The notes below the pieces were generated by a model. It searched no databases. It was not told the DNA's origin and saw only the letters and a list, made by a program, of their open reading frames with translations. Positions 1 through 8,670 of a stretch of 64,000 nucleotides of DNA are shown one piece after another. Location of the stretch: contig NZ_JAGGQJ010000002.1 in NCBI RefSeq assembly GCF_018613325.1, positions 124,001-188,000 of the forward strand, in the 5' to 3' direction. This DNA comes from Bacillus sp. ISL-34. Lineage in GTDB: Bacteria > Bacillota > Bacilli > Bacillales > DSM-1321. Each line of letters opens with the position of its first letter. Position 1 is the first letter of the stretch. Position numbers and translations under genes: made by a program.

Positions 1-115
1 CGTTCATTTCGATTAATACTTCATGTCCTGCATTGACTAATGCTACGACCCCAGCTGGAGTGATAGCTACACGATTTTCATTGTTTTTGATCTCTTTTGG
101 AATTCCTATTCTCAT
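1..115 (-). CDS. ald: Alanine dehydrogenase, N-terminal fragment (cut by window edge)
   Basis: Only the first 38 codons lie in the window. They start at an ATG preceded by TTGGAGGGA and read [20 protein letters not shown], the typical opening of NAD-dependent L-alanine dehydrogenase, which converts L-alanine to pyruvate and ammonia and feeds sporulating cells in Bacillus. The Ald family is about 370 residues, so the rest lies to the left. The PucR-type regulator two genes upstream fits the known AdeR-ald relationship. A perfect 18-bp palindrome lies about 100 nt upstream. Assignment rests on the N-terminal signature only. Confidence 0.88.
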   Translation of the reverse strand, partial: MRIGIPKEIKNNENRVAITPAGVVALVNAGHEVLIEMN

Positions 116-214
116 CTTAATCCCTCCAATAATATGTTTTACTATTTGTATAACAAGTATAGTTGGAAAAAGAAACAGTTAGTATGTGGAAATCAGAAAA
201 ATGAAAAAGGTGTA

Positions 215-232
215 TTTGTGGAATTCCACAAA
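215..232. promoter_or_regulatory. 18-bp perfect palindrome upstream of ald
   Basis: TTTGTGGAATTCCACAAA is its own reverse complement. It lies between ald and the EcsC-like gene, about 100 nt upstream of the ald start. I infer an operator, with the PucR-type regulator encoded at 1158-2414 as the first candidate to bind it. Confidence 0.45.
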
Positions 233-286
233 CGCAGTTTCAAAAAACAAGGACTCGCCAGGATCAAGATCCAATTTAAGCTGAAT

Positions 287-1108
287 TCAATCCTTCGCAA
301 TAGGTTCTTGAATGCGCTCTAAAATCCTTCTTTTCTTATAAAGCATGATTCCAGTATCGGCTATATCGGCAATCATGGAACGATTTGTAAGGGCGCCAAA
401 TATTATTCCGGCAACAGGAACCATTTGCAAAAGCTTTTTCCAGCCAAACTGGTCGCGATATGTATAAACGACTTCTCGCCATCCTTGCAGTTCGGATGCT
501 ATTTCCCTTTTTGATTGCGAATCAGTCTGGTTCATTTTTGACAATTCATTTAATAGAGCCTTTTTGCCGACAACATCCGATGTTGTGAATTGCAGACATT
601 TGACGATGAAAATACGTTCTTGGCGGTCTCTAGGATTAAAGCCATATGTGATGGCGATATCCTGAAGGGTTTTGATCGACATGCCGAGAAGAAGGGGGAT
701 GTCGATGGCCAAGGTGAAGATTCCGCCAATCCCGGTAGTGGCACCTTGAACCGTTGCCAATTTGCTGCCTGAATTTTTAATATCCTGACTCACGCCATCC
801 ATGGTATGGAGGGGGATGCTTGAAACATCTTCCAGGGCAGTGATATTCAACTCGGGATTCTTGGTTTGCAGCTGACTTAGAATATGAGCTTCTTTCGTTA
901 AATATTTTCCGCCATTCTGAATGTAGCTGCCGATTTCATCAAGCATGACACCCAATTTTTTCTGAATGAAATCCGGTGTCAACTTATCCAATAGCTTGAA
1001 GGGGATTCGCCCAATCCGTTCCCAAAACCATAGTCCTTTCTGATCCTTCTCCCATTTTTCAATGATTGCTAATTCTTTTTCAAGTTCTTCTTTTGTTTCA
1101 AATTTCAT
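287..1108 (-). CDS. EcsC-family protein
   Basis: 273 residues. The N-terminal half is charged (KFETKEELEKELAIIEKWEK). A glycine-rich hydrophobic segment follows (VQGATTGIGGIFTLAIDIPL, about residues 118-137), then a second one near residues 228-250 (VPVAGIIFGALTNRSMIADI). This layout is that of the EcsC family, named after the third gene of the B. subtilis ecsABC operon, but no ABC transporter genes are next to it here. The molecular function is not known. Start ATG has AAAGGTTG upstream. It sits between adeR and ald on the same strand and may be co-transcribed with either; an insertion between a regulator and its target is a little unusual. Confidence 0.75.
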   Translation of the reverse strand: MKFETKEELEKELAIIEKWEKDQKGLWFWERIGRIPFKLLDKLTPDFIQKKLGVMLDEIGSYIQNGGKYLTKEAHILSQLQTKNPELNITALEDVSSIPLHTMDGVSQDIKNSGSKLATVQGATTGIGGIFTLAIDIPLLLGMSIKTLQDIAITYGFNPRDRQERIFIVKCLQFTTSDVVGKKALLNELSKMNQTDSQSKREIASELQGWREVVYTYRDQFGWKKLLQMVPVAGIIFGALTNRSMIADIADTGIMLYKKRRILERIQEPIAKD

Positions 1109-1157
1109 AAAATCAACCTTTCCACACTTCTAGTATTTCATATCAGGGAATATATCA

Positions 1158-2414
1158 TTAATGTTTCTTGTGAAATTCATCATATTGATTAAGTTTAATG
1201 TTAAGAAAGAGGGACATTTTTTGAATCGGGTCTTTTAACCGGATATTTCCCACTTCCGAGATCCTTTTTAATCGGTAATTCAATGTATTCACATGGATAT
1301 GAAGATTCTTTGAAGCCTCATTTGGGTTGCAGTCTTTCTCAAGATAGACAGTGAGTGTTTGCAGCAATTCCGTTTGGTTTTTCATGTCGTATGCTTTTAG
1401 CTTAAGGATGGAAGGATGAACACGACGCTGTTTGTTGCTTGCGAGTGATTCAATCATTTGAAACATGCCAAGTTCTTCATAATGTAAAATGAGTTTCATG
1501 TCATCAGGGAAAATATTCTTCATTTTTAAGGTGTATTGAGCTTCTTCGTAACTTGATTTAACATCCATTAGGTTTTTATACATATTGCCAGCCGTTCCAA
1601 GGATATGCTCAACACCGAAACGCCGTTTCATCTCCAGAATGAAAAAAGGAATGAACTCATAAATCGATGAAGTGAAAGAAGGGCTGTTTTCCTGGTTGGC
1701 TCCCGCGAAAAGAATGAGTTTGTTATGGTCTATGGCAAATAAGGAACTGTTTATCTTTTGCGTGGTCGTTAACATGTATGAAATGTAGCGCTCCACTTCA
1801 CGATTGATCTCTTTAGGAAACTCGAATACCAATATGGAAAAAACCACTGGAACATGGATGGAGATTTTCGTGTAATTTTCAATTATTTCCGATTCTTCTT
1901 GGTAATGCCCGGTCAACATGCGCCAAAGGAACTCTTGATGACCTGCTTCTTTCCTTTTCTTTTTCAATTGCAATTGCTGTAACTGGTTCTTCGCCTCCTT
2001 GGCAGCGAATTGCAGAAATTTCATATCTTCTTCGGAGAAAGGTTCATTTACTTCCAAAGCCCAAATGAATCCAAGTACTTCATTATTTTTCCGGATGGAA
2101 ACCGCAACCCTGTTACCGAGACCTACATCATTGATGGCCCCAATTTTAATGGGGGCATCTTCTTTCAATAATGCGGGGATGAAGCCATCTTTCCATAAAC
2201 TGTTGATGACCTTTTCAGGGACACGTCTTCCGATTATCGTCATGATCCGCGCCTGATCCGTAGTATCATCGTGTGTGCTATAAGCAAGTAAGCGGTGGTT
2301 GCCGTCCTCGATTGTAATGGGGCAACCTAAAACAGAACTGATTCTATCGGCAAACTCCATCATATCTCCATAAAGGTCTTTAAAAATATCTCTATTTTTT
2401 TCGATTTCCTTCAT
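1158..2414 (-). CDS. adeR: PucR-family transcriptional regulator, AdeR-like
   Basis: 418 residues. The N-terminal third looks like a GAF-type sensory region (a segment containing RISSVLGCPITIEDGNHRL). The C-terminal 60 residues form the PucR-type helix-turn-helix: YLEKDCNPNEASKNLHIHVN followed by TLNYRLKRISEVG, the N-x-L-x-Y-R-L-x-R-I signature of the family. In B. subtilis the PucR-type protein AdeR activates ald and is encoded beside it; here ald is two genes downstream on the same strand. AdeR identity is inferred from family, length and neighbourhood. Start ATG with AGGGG upstream. The domain order would also fit CdaR-type sugar-acid regulators. Confidence 0.72.
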   Translation of the reverse strand: MKEIEKNRDIFKDLYGDMMEFADRISSVLGCPITIEDGNHRLLAYSTHDDTTDQARIMTIIGRRVPEKVINSLWKDGFIPALLKEDAPIKIGAINDVGLGNRVAVSIRKNNEVLGFIWALEVNEPFSEEDMKFLQFAAKEAKNQLQQLQLKKKRKEAGHQEFLWRMLTGHYQEESEIIENYTKISIHVPVVFSILVFEFPKEINREVERYISYMLTTTQKINSSLFAIDHNKLILFAGANQENSPSFTSSIYEFIPFFILEMKRRFGVEHILGTAGNMYKNLMDVKSSYEEAQYTLKMKNIFPDDMKLILHYEELGMFQMIESLASNKQRRVHPSILKLKAYDMKNQTELLQTLTVYLEKDCNPNEASKNLHIHVNTLNYRLKRISEVGNIRLKDPIQKMSLFLNIKLNQYDEFHKKH

Positions 2415-2505
2415 TTTTTTTGCCCCTCGCTATAAAAATTCCTTCTCCTTGAATTTTAAACGATTTCTTATTAATAAGCATAGATAAATCCTTTGTCAAA
2501 AACAG

Positions 2506-2540
2506 AAAATCCCTACCGATGGAAACCGGAAGGGATTTTT
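2506..2540 (-). terminator. Rho-independent terminator of the Pit operon
   Basis: Inverted repeat AAAATCCCTaCCG / CGGaAGGGATTTTT just after the Pit stop codon. The minus strand ends in a short T run; the plus strand also ends in T residues, so it could act both ways. Confidence 0.65.
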
Positions 2541-2544
2541 CATT

Positions 2545-3543
2545 TTAGAATAGGAAGTTTATTAAAAGATAAATCAAACCTGCTAATGTTGCCGAGATGG
2601 GAATGGTAATGAACCAAGTGATGATCATTCGTTTTGCCGTTCCCCATTTTACGCCCTTGACACGATGCGCTGAACCAACACCAAGGATTGAAGACGAAAT
2701 AACATGGGTTGTACTGACTGGCATGTGTATCACGGTCGCGCCGAAGATGATGAAGGCACCGGTTAAATCCGCTGCAACACCATTGATCGGACGGATTTTC
2801 ATGATTTTGCCGCCAACGGTTTTAATGATTTTCCATCCGCCAACGGAAGTTCCAAGTCCCATTGCTAACGCACAGGAGAATTGAACCCAGAAGGGGATAT
2901 CGGTACTTGATGCATAACCATTTGCAATAAGGGCCATCGTGATGATACCCATCGCTTTTTGAGCGTCGTTCGTTCCGTGGGTATACGATTGAAGTGCTGC
3001 AGTAGCAATCTGTATAGTACGGAATTTTTGGTTTGTTTTTGTCAGGTTATTGTTTTTAAAGACTACTTTAAAGATGCTGTATACGATAAACCCGATTGCA
3101 AAAGCAATTAGCGGGGAGAAGATCAAAGCTTGAAGAATTTTCATGAAACCTCCCCAGTTAAGTCCAGCGAATCCTGCTGCAGCAATGGCTGCACCAGCAA
3201 TCGAACCAATCAATGCATGGGAGGAACTGCTTGGTATTCCGTAATACCATGTAAGAAGGTTCCATATGATGGCGGCAAGAAGAGCAGCCAGAATTACATA
3301 TGAACCATTCGGAAGCGTGAACGGATCCACGATATCCTTCGTTATGGTCTTCGCCACTCCAGTAAATGTCATGGCTCCGACGAAATTCATGACGGCTGCC
3401 ATGATGATGGCATGCCTAGGCTTCATGGCCTTAGTTGAAACAGCAGTCGCTATTGCATTGGCTGTATCATGAAAACCATTGATGAAGTCAAATGCTAAAG
3501 CAAAGAAAACGATTAATATTGTTAAAATTAATAAAGTATCCAT
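2545..3543 (-). CDS. pit: PiT-family inorganic phosphate transporter (copy 1)
   Basis: 332 residues and strongly hydrophobic. It carries the duplicated PiT signatures: DFINGFHDTANAIATAVSTK near the N-terminus and HGTNDAQKAMGIITMALI in the middle, plus GIPSSSSHALIGSIAG and MPVSTTHVISSSILG. PiT proteins are low-affinity metal-phosphate symporters in the cell membrane. It starts 15 nt after the DUF47 gene with AAGGAG upstream, so the two form an operon. A paralogue of identical length lies at 4418-5416. Confidence 0.93.
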   Translation of the reverse strand: MDTLLILTILIVFFALAFDFINGFHDTANAIATAVSTKAMKPRHAIIMAAVMNFVGAMTFTGVAKTITKDIVDPFTLPNGSYVILAALLAAIIWNLLTWYYGIPSSSSHALIGSIAGAAIAAAGFAGLNWGGFMKILQALIFSPLIAFAIGFIVYSIFKVVFKNNNLTKTNQKFRTIQIATAALQSYTHGTNDAQKAMGIITMALIANGYASSTDIPFWVQFSCALAMGLGTSVGGWKIIKTVGGKIMKIRPINGVAADLTGAFIIFGATVIHMPVSTTHVISSSILGVGSAHRVKGVKWGTAKRMIITWFITIPISATLAGLIYLLINFLF

Positions 3544-3558
3544 TTATTGTGGTACTCC

Positions 3559-4179
3559 TTAGGCGTTTTTCATTATGATTGTTTCAAGTGTATTGGCCAC
3601 CGCTTGACAGTGATCGGCGATATCTTCAAGGCTTTCGTAAATTTCTTTATATTGAATGATTCTGATTGGATCTTTTTCAACTGTAAACAAGTTTTTGATT
3701 GATTGACGTTGGATTCCGTCACAAACGGATTCAAGATCTTTAATTTTGATTGCATTTTCACGAATCATTGGCAATTTTTTAGTGGATAGTGTATCGACAG
3801 CATTTTCAATCTCATACGTACACTGTTTGATTGCATCCACAAACTTAAGCATATACTCATCTGCATTGACAATTGAGTACATTTCGAATAGTGCCGCACA
3901 GTGTTCCAAACCGTCTATGACATCATCCATTCTCATGGTTAATTCAAGGATATCCTCCCGTTCGATAGGAGTGATGAAGGCGTTGTTCAGCTCTTTGATC
4001 ACATTATGGACCATTGAATCACCTTTATGCTCATAGTCTTTCATCGTATCTGAAAATACTTTTAGATCGGAGATATTTTTCAGTTTATAATCCGCGAAAT
4101 AGTCAGCACCTTCTTTAAGGTTTTGAGCGATGTTAAAAAGCATTACCGCGAATTTGTCTTTTTTTGATTTAAAAGCCAT
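3559..4179 (-). CDS. DUF47 family (PhoU-like) partner of the Pit transporter
   Basis: 206 residues beginning MAFKSKKDKFAVML. An upstream in-frame ATG exists at 4194, but GGGAGG lies 7 nt before the ATG at 4179, so that start is preferred. The all-helical composition and repeated acidic/His stretches (MRMDDVIDGLEHCAALFEMY, ESLEDIADHCQAVANTLE) match the DUF47/TIGR00153 family, whose genes regularly precede pit and whose products resemble PhoU. It probably modulates or is required for phosphate uptake; the mechanism is not settled. Confidence 0.88.
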   Translation of the reverse strand: MAFKSKKDKFAVMLFNIAQNLKEGADYFADYKLKNISDLKVFSDTMKDYEHKGDSMVHNVIKELNNAFITPIEREDILELTMRMDDVIDGLEHCAALFEMYSIVNADEYMLKFVDAIKQCTYEIENAVDTLSTKKLPMIRENAIKIKDLESVCDGIQRQSIKNLFTVEKDPIRIIQYKEIYESLEDIADHCQAVANTLETIIMKNA

Positions 4180-4292
4180 GTTAAAGCCTCCCAATTAGTC
4201 ATGCAAATTTACGCACTTTAGTCGTACGTTTAGTATTAACAAATTGATTGTATCGAATTCATGTAGTATCCGGGAAGGTTTTTCGACGAAAA

Positions 4293-4320
4293 TTTACAAA
4301 ATCTTAATAAAACTTTACAT
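4293..4320. promoter_or_regulatory. Possible PhoP-box-like repeats upstream of DUF47-pit
   Basis: TTTACA at 4293, TTAATA at 4304 and TTACAT at 4315 recur with an 11-bp period, the spacing of Bacillus PhoP half-sites (consensus near TTAACA). They lie about 115 nt upstream of the DUF47 start, in AT-rich DNA where such matches can arise by chance. Confidence 0.3.
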
Positions 4321-4381
4321 AAAAAAACAAGGAAAATTAAAAAAAGGGAAAAAACCTACCAATTATAAGGGAAAATCTCAG

Positions 4382-4409
4382 AAAAAAAGCCTTTCCGATA
4401 TGGAAAGGC
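4382..4409 (-). terminator. Terminator of Pit copy 2
   Basis: On the minus strand GCCTTTCC-atatc-GGAAAGGC is followed by seven T residues, directly after the stop codon of the second Pit gene. Confidence 0.85.
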
Positions 4410-4417
4410 AAAAGGTT

Positions 4418-5416
4418 CTATAAAAATAAAGCAATCAAATAGTAAATGATTCCAGCTAAGGAAGCGGAAATTGGCAGTGTAATGAACCAAGTGATCAACA
4501 TGTTTTTTGCGGTTCCCCATTTTACCCCTTTGATGCGGTGTGCAGAACCGACCCCAAGTATTGAAGAGGAAATGACATGTGTCGTGCTGACAGGCATATG
4601 CAGGAAGGTTGCACCGAAAATGATCGCAGCCCCAGTCATATCGGCAGCAACACCATTAACCGGCCGGATTTTCATGATTTTACCGCCAACGGTTTTGATG
4701 ATCTTCCATCCTCCGATTGATGTACCAAGCGCCATGGCTATTGCGCAGGATAATTGCACCCAGAAAGGAACTTCAGAGGTAGAGGCATATCCGTTGGCGA
4801 TCAAAGCCATCGTGATGATACCCATGGATTTTTGAGCATCATTCGTTCCATGTGTATAAGACTGGATGGCTGCCGTGAGAATTTGTATTCTCCTGAATCG
4901 CTTATTGGTCTTTCCTAAATTATTATTTTTGAATACAACCTTGAAGATACTGTATACAATGAATCCAAGCGTAAAGGCAAGGATGGGAGATAGAATCAAT
5001 GCTTGTACAATTTTAGTGAATCCACTCCATTTAATCGCATCGAATCCACTAGCGACGATGGCAGCTCCCGCTATTGAACCAATGATCGCATGGGAGGAAC
5101 TGCTTGGAATGCCAAAATACCAAGTGATTAAATTCCATATTATGGCCGAAATCAGGGCAGCAAGGATTACATAAGTACCATTGTTCAATGTGAAAGGATC
5201 AACGATATCCTTCGTAATGGTATGCGCAACACCGGTAAAGGTCAGTGCTCCTAATAAATTCATGACCGCAGCCATGATGATTGCATGACGCGGTTTAAGC
5301 GCCTTGGTTGATACTGCTGTAGCGATGGCGTTAGCCGTATCATGGAAACCATTGATAAAGTCAAAGACTAAAGCAAAAATAATAATTAGCACTGTTAAGA
5401 TGAGTATGCTATTCAT
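4418..5416 (-). CDS. PiT-family inorganic phosphate transporter (copy 2)
   Basis: 332 residues, the same length as the protein at 2545-3543 and nearly the same in all signatures (DFINGFHDTANAIATAVSTK, HGTNDAQKSMGIITMALI, MPVSTTHVISSSILG). It is a tandem paralogue, but it has its own terminator and no DUF47 gene of its own, so it is probably transcribed separately. Start ATG with GGGAG about 9 nt upstream. Predicted role is phosphate (or metal-phosphate) symport at the membrane. Divergence lies mostly in the loops and in conservative replacements within membrane helices. Confidence 0.92.
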   Translation of the reverse strand: MNSILILTVLIIIFALVFDFINGFHDTANAIATAVSTKALKPRHAIIMAAVMNLLGALTFTGVAHTITKDIVDPFTLNNGTYVILAALISAIIWNLITWYFGIPSSSSHAIIGSIAGAAIVASGFDAIKWSGFTKIVQALILSPILAFTLGFIVYSIFKVVFKNNNLGKTNKRFRRIQILTAAIQSYTHGTNDAQKSMGIITMALIANGYASTSEVPFWVQLSCAIAMALGTSIGGWKIIKTVGGKIMKIRPVNGVAADMTGAAIIFGATFLHMPVSTTHVISSSILGVGSAHRIKGVKWGTAKNMLITWFITLPISASLAGIIYYLIALFL

Positions 5417-5811
5417 ACATGGAGGACTCCCTTGATTTCAAGTATGTAAAGTGTATTTCGATTATGGCCTATGAATGGGCGCAAAACAGTTTGCAACTCC
5501 TCAATATTTAGAATGGGAGTTTTACGTTTGATTATTCTTTAAAAGCTGGCACCTTCTTTTTTTGGGTTTTAAGTCGAACTATTCAATTGTAACGAATTTC
5601 ATATCTATAAGGATAGATGTTTCGTCATTTTTTTACAAAATATTTAACTTAGTGAATGATTTAAAAGATAAAATGTTTCCTTTTATATATATAAATGGTA
5701 TTCAAGGGGGCGTTTTCGCTTAAGGAACACTATAAATCCCGAGGCTTATGGTTAGAAATAGAAGGTGAAGGGATGTATAATTGGTAAATAAAAGTAAGGG
5801 GGAATGATGGA
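5417..5811. other. Intergenic region between Pit copy 2 and the aldo/keto reductase
   Basis: 395 bases, AT-rich, no convincing ORF. It must hold the promoters of two divergent genes. At 5632-5648 TTTACA-N5-TTTAAC shows the 11-bp period of PhoP half-sites; this is suggestive only. Confidence 0.4.
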
Positions 5812-6642
5812 ATGATTTCAAATATTGGGGAAATGATCACCTTACATAATGGAGTTAAAATGCCACAGTTGGGTTTTGGTGTATTCAAAGTGAAAAACGG
5901 CAATGAAACCGTTGAGTCCGTCAAGAAAGCGATCGAAGTTGGATATCGTGCGATCGATACGGCGGCCATTTATGAAAATGAAGAAGGTGTTGGTCAGGCG
6001 ATTCGGGAATGCGGCGTGCCTCGTGAAGAATTGTTCATTACATCTAAAGTGTGGAATACAGAACAAGGATTCGAAACGACGCTCCAGGCATTTGATGATA
6101 GTTTAAATCGCCTTGGCTTGGAATACCTGGATTTATACTTGATCCATTGGCCGGGAAAAGATAAATATCTGGAAACCTGGAGAGCTTTGGAAAAGCTTTA
6201 TAAGGATGGAAAGGTGAAATCGATCGGTGTAAGTAATTTCCATGTTCATCATTTGGAAAATTTACTTGCAAACAGTGAAGTGAAGCCGGTCGTCAATCAA
6301 ATTGAATTGCATCCACTTTTGACTCAAGTCGAAATTCGTGACTACTGTGCAAAGCATGAAATAAAGGTGGAATCTTGGAGCCCGCTAGGCAGAGGGAACC
6401 TATTGGAAGAGCCGACAATTAATCATATAGCGAAGAAGCACGGGAAAAGTTCAGCACAAGTGTTGATTAGATGGCATCTGCAACATGATTTAGTTGTAAT
6501 ACCTAAGTCGATTACGCCGTCCCGTATCGAGGAAAATGCACAGGTATTTGATTTTTCATTAAGCCTGAATGAAATGAATCAAATAGATGCCTTGAACAAA
6601 AATGAACGGTTCGGCAGCAATCCCGATGAACTTTTGTTCTAA
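5812..6642 (+). CDS. Aldo/keto reductase
   Basis: 276 residues. It shows the signatures of the AKR family: GYRAIDTAAIYENEEGVGQA near residue 45 (catalytic Asp and Tyr), LDLYLIHWPG near 108 with the catalytic His, and IPKSITPSRIEENAQVFDF near the C-terminus, which binds the NADP phosphate. It should be a cytosolic NADPH-dependent reductase of aldehydes or ketones such as methylglyoxal, like YtbE/YvgN of B. subtilis. Monocistronic, with its own terminator. Start ATG follows AAGGGGGAATGATGGA. The physiological substrate cannot be read from the sequence. Confidence 0.9.
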   Translation: MISNIGEMITLHNGVKMPQLGFGVFKVKNGNETVESVKKAIEVGYRAIDTAAIYENEEGVGQAIRECGVPREELFITSKVWNTEQGFETTLQAFDDSLNRLGLEYLDLYLIHWPGKDKYLETWRALEKLYKDGKVKSIGVSNFHVHHLENLLANSEVKPVVNQIELHPLLTQVEIRDYCAKHEIKVESWSPLGRGNLLEEPTINHIAKKHGKSSAQVLIRWHLQHDLVVIPKSITPSRIEENAQVFDFSLSLNEMNQIDALNKNERFGSNPDELLF

Positions 6643-6665
6643 AAAGAATACTGCAATTGATAGGA

Positions 6666-6696
6666 GGGTGTCCCGATAATTGGGGCATCCTTTTTC
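6666..6696 (+). terminator. Terminator of the aldo/keto reductase gene
   Basis: GGGTGTCCC-gataatt-GGGGCATCC followed by TTTTTC. Confidence 0.75.
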
Positions 6697-7120
6697 TTTT
6701 TCCTTTATGAACATAATTGAGACAGTTACTGCTTATACTAACAATGTGACAAAGTTAAAGCCTATGGTATACCCGTTTAATATGTCTGATAATCCTGTTT
6801 TCGTTGCCAAATATTTTTAAAAAAATTAGGTTTTAGATTAATTAAACGGGGAAAATAATGAGTACAGCGGCAAACAAAAAGAAAAAAATCACTAACATGA
6901 GGGATTGTCCAATCAGTTACTCAAGGGCTATAGCTAGCTAACTCTACCCAATAACTAAAACATTCACATTCATTAGATATTGTGCGAAATCGGCATCATA
7001 CCATTTGAATGTAAAAGTTAAAATAACTGAAAAAAGGCATGACAATATGGAAGTGATTTGATTTCTTGGAGTCTGCTGCAGAAATGAAAAAAATAACTAA
7101 TTTGAAGGAGGAAATATATT
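6697..7120. other. Leader/promoter region of the GlsB-like gene
   Basis: About 420 bases without a convincing ORF. GTTTTA at 6832, 12 bases, then GGGGAA is loosely like a sigma-B promoter (GTTTAA / GGGTAT), which would suit a stress gene, but it is about 270 nt from the start and a weak match. A 27-codon ORF from 6858 has no good ribosome site. Confidence 0.3.
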
Positions 7121-7375
7121 ATGGGATTTTTATGGTCATTAATTATCGGAGGTATCATTGGTTGGTTAGCAGGTATGATCGTTGGACGTGACGTACCATT
7201 TGGAATTATCGGTAACATTATCGCTGGTTTTGTTGGTGCATGGTTAGGTTCATTAATTCTTGGAAACTGGGGACCTTCAGTAGCTGATTTCGCTATAATT
7301 CCAGCATTGATTGGTGCAATCGTATTTGTCTTCGTCTTAAGCCTTATCTTAAAAGGCATGAGAAAAGCTTCATAA
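7121..7375 (+). CDS. GlsB/YeaQ/YmgE family stress-response membrane protein
   Basis: 84 residues, almost entirely glycine-rich membrane segments. GGIIGWLAGMIVGRD near residue 7 and IIGNIIAGFVGAWLGSLILG near residue 24 are the pattern of this family (formerly 'transglycosylase-associated protein'), and a third hydrophobic helix ends the chain. Members are small general-stress membrane proteins of unknown mechanism. Excellent ribosome site AAGGAGG, monocistronic with a strong terminator. Confidence 0.88.
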   Translation: MGFLWSLIIGGIIGWLAGMIVGRDVPFGIIGNIIAGFVGAWLGSLILGNWGPSVADFAIIPALIGAIVFVFVLSLILKGMRKAS

Positions 7376-7387
7376 ATACAAAAATAA

Positions 7388-7418
7388 AGCTGGCCCAAGT
7401 GGCCAGCTATTTTTTTTT
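7388..7418 (+). terminator. Terminator of the GlsB-like gene
   Basis: AGCTGGCC-caagt-GGCCAGCT followed by a run of nine T residues. Confidence 0.92.
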
Positions 7419-7526
7419 GCCAAAATGAACGGATTTCGTTCCGACATGCGTATATTCGGCCGTATAGCGGAAGAATCCGAGCCAAAAAGCAGAAACTCCG
7501 TCCGAAATGGAACGGTGTTTTTCTGT

Positions 7527-8438
7527 TTAAATGGTCCCATCGAATATTTCAGGTTCATCAATGAAAGGAGCTTCAACAATCATTTTTTCTTCTGAAATGG
7601 GGTGGATGAATTCGATTTTCCTTGCATGAAGGGCTTGACGTGGAAATGTCCTTTTTCCGCCATATAAGGTATCTCCGGCCAAGGGGTGGTTCAAATGACT
7701 GAAATGCACCCTGATCTGATGGGTTCTGCCGCTTTCCAGAGTGCAGCTGACGAGCGTCAAGTGTTTCTTAGAATCGCGTTTGAGCACCCGATAGTGGGTG
7801 ACCGCCGTCTGTCCTGTAGGGGAAACCCTTCTTCTCGTGGCATGGTGGCGGTCGCGGCCAATTTTTTCTTTGATTTCGCCTTCATCCTTTTTAATGTTTC
7901 CTTCGACTAAAGCTAGGTAAGTCCGCTTGATTTCCCTTTCTTCCAACATTCTATCCAGCATGGACCCAATGAGGCGGTTTTTGGCAAAAAGGACCGCGCC
8001 GGTAGTATCTTTATCAAGCCGATGAATATGCTTGATCATACAGGTCTGGCCGGTTTGTTGAAGATGGTGCGCGACTCCATTGAGGAGGGAGCGTGCTTCC
8101 CCCGGTTGAGATGGGTGAGTATCCATTCCAGCCGGTTTATTGGCTATCAACAACACATCATCTTCATATAAGATGGAAATTCCTAAGTCTGCCGCTTGAA
8201 CTGTTTCATTTTCAGCGTGATCCAATAAGGGGATGCTGATCGTATCTCCTTCATTAAGGCTAGTTGACCATGTGACGGAATTCCCGTTCACTGTCACTTC
8301 TTTACTCATCCTCCATTCATGCACTAATTTCTTTGGGGCCTTCCAACGCTCCCTAAAAAGCTTTTCCAATGTTAATCCATTACAACTTTGGAGAACTTCC
8401 ATTATTAAATATTGGTTAGTTATTCTGAAATTTTCCAA
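7527..8438 (-). CDS. yhcT: RluA-family pseudouridine synthase (YhcT-like)
   Basis: 303 residues. An N-terminal S4-like segment (KLVHEWRMSKEVTVNGN) precedes the catalytic domain, with HRLDKDTTGAVLFAKN carrying the catalytic Asp and LESGRTHQIRVHFSHLNHPL the RNA-contact motif. The protein isomerises uridines in rRNA or tRNA; the target of this subfamily is not certain. The start is TTG with AGGAG five bases upstream; no closer ATG fits. The divergent neighbour is a YhcU-like gene, as in the B. subtilis yhcT-yhcU locus, which supports the symbol. Confidence 0.88.
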   Translation of the reverse strand: MENFRITNQYLIMEVLQSCNGLTLEKLFRERWKAPKKLVHEWRMSKEVTVNGNSVTWSTSLNEGDTISIPLLDHAENETVQAADLGISILYEDDVLLIANKPAGMDTHPSQPGEARSLLNGVAHHLQQTGQTCMIKHIHRLDKDTTGAVLFAKNRLIGSMLDRMLEEREIKRTYLALVEGNIKKDEGEIKEKIGRDRHHATRRRVSPTGQTAVTHYRVLKRDSKKHLTLVSCTLESGRTHQIRVHFSHLNHPLAGDTLYGGKRTFPRQALHARKIEFIHPISEEKMIVEAPFIDEPEIFDGTI

Positions 8439-8670
8439 TTTAACTCCTACTTTCGACTGCTTTGATTTTTGATTAAATGAAAAAAATATATAATAATTAA
8501 GAATTAGTCATGAAAAAGTAACCTTGGACCTATTGCTGAAATTTTCGTGGTGGAAATTACCACATATTTTTTACAATATTTATGTTATTCTATTGGGAAA
8601 GAAATCGCTTGTCCTAGAATATACATATAATAGATAGGTCTAACGGATCTGAAAAAAGGTGGTTTTTTTA

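Noticed and set aside
134-322. 62-residue plus-strand frame between ald and the EcsC-like gene
   Set aside because: Overlaps the end of the EcsC-like gene on the other strand and spans the palindrome; no suitable ribosome site.
6858-6941. 27-codon frame upstream of the GlsB-like gene
   Set aside because: Weak ribosome site, no similarity known, likely untranslated leader.
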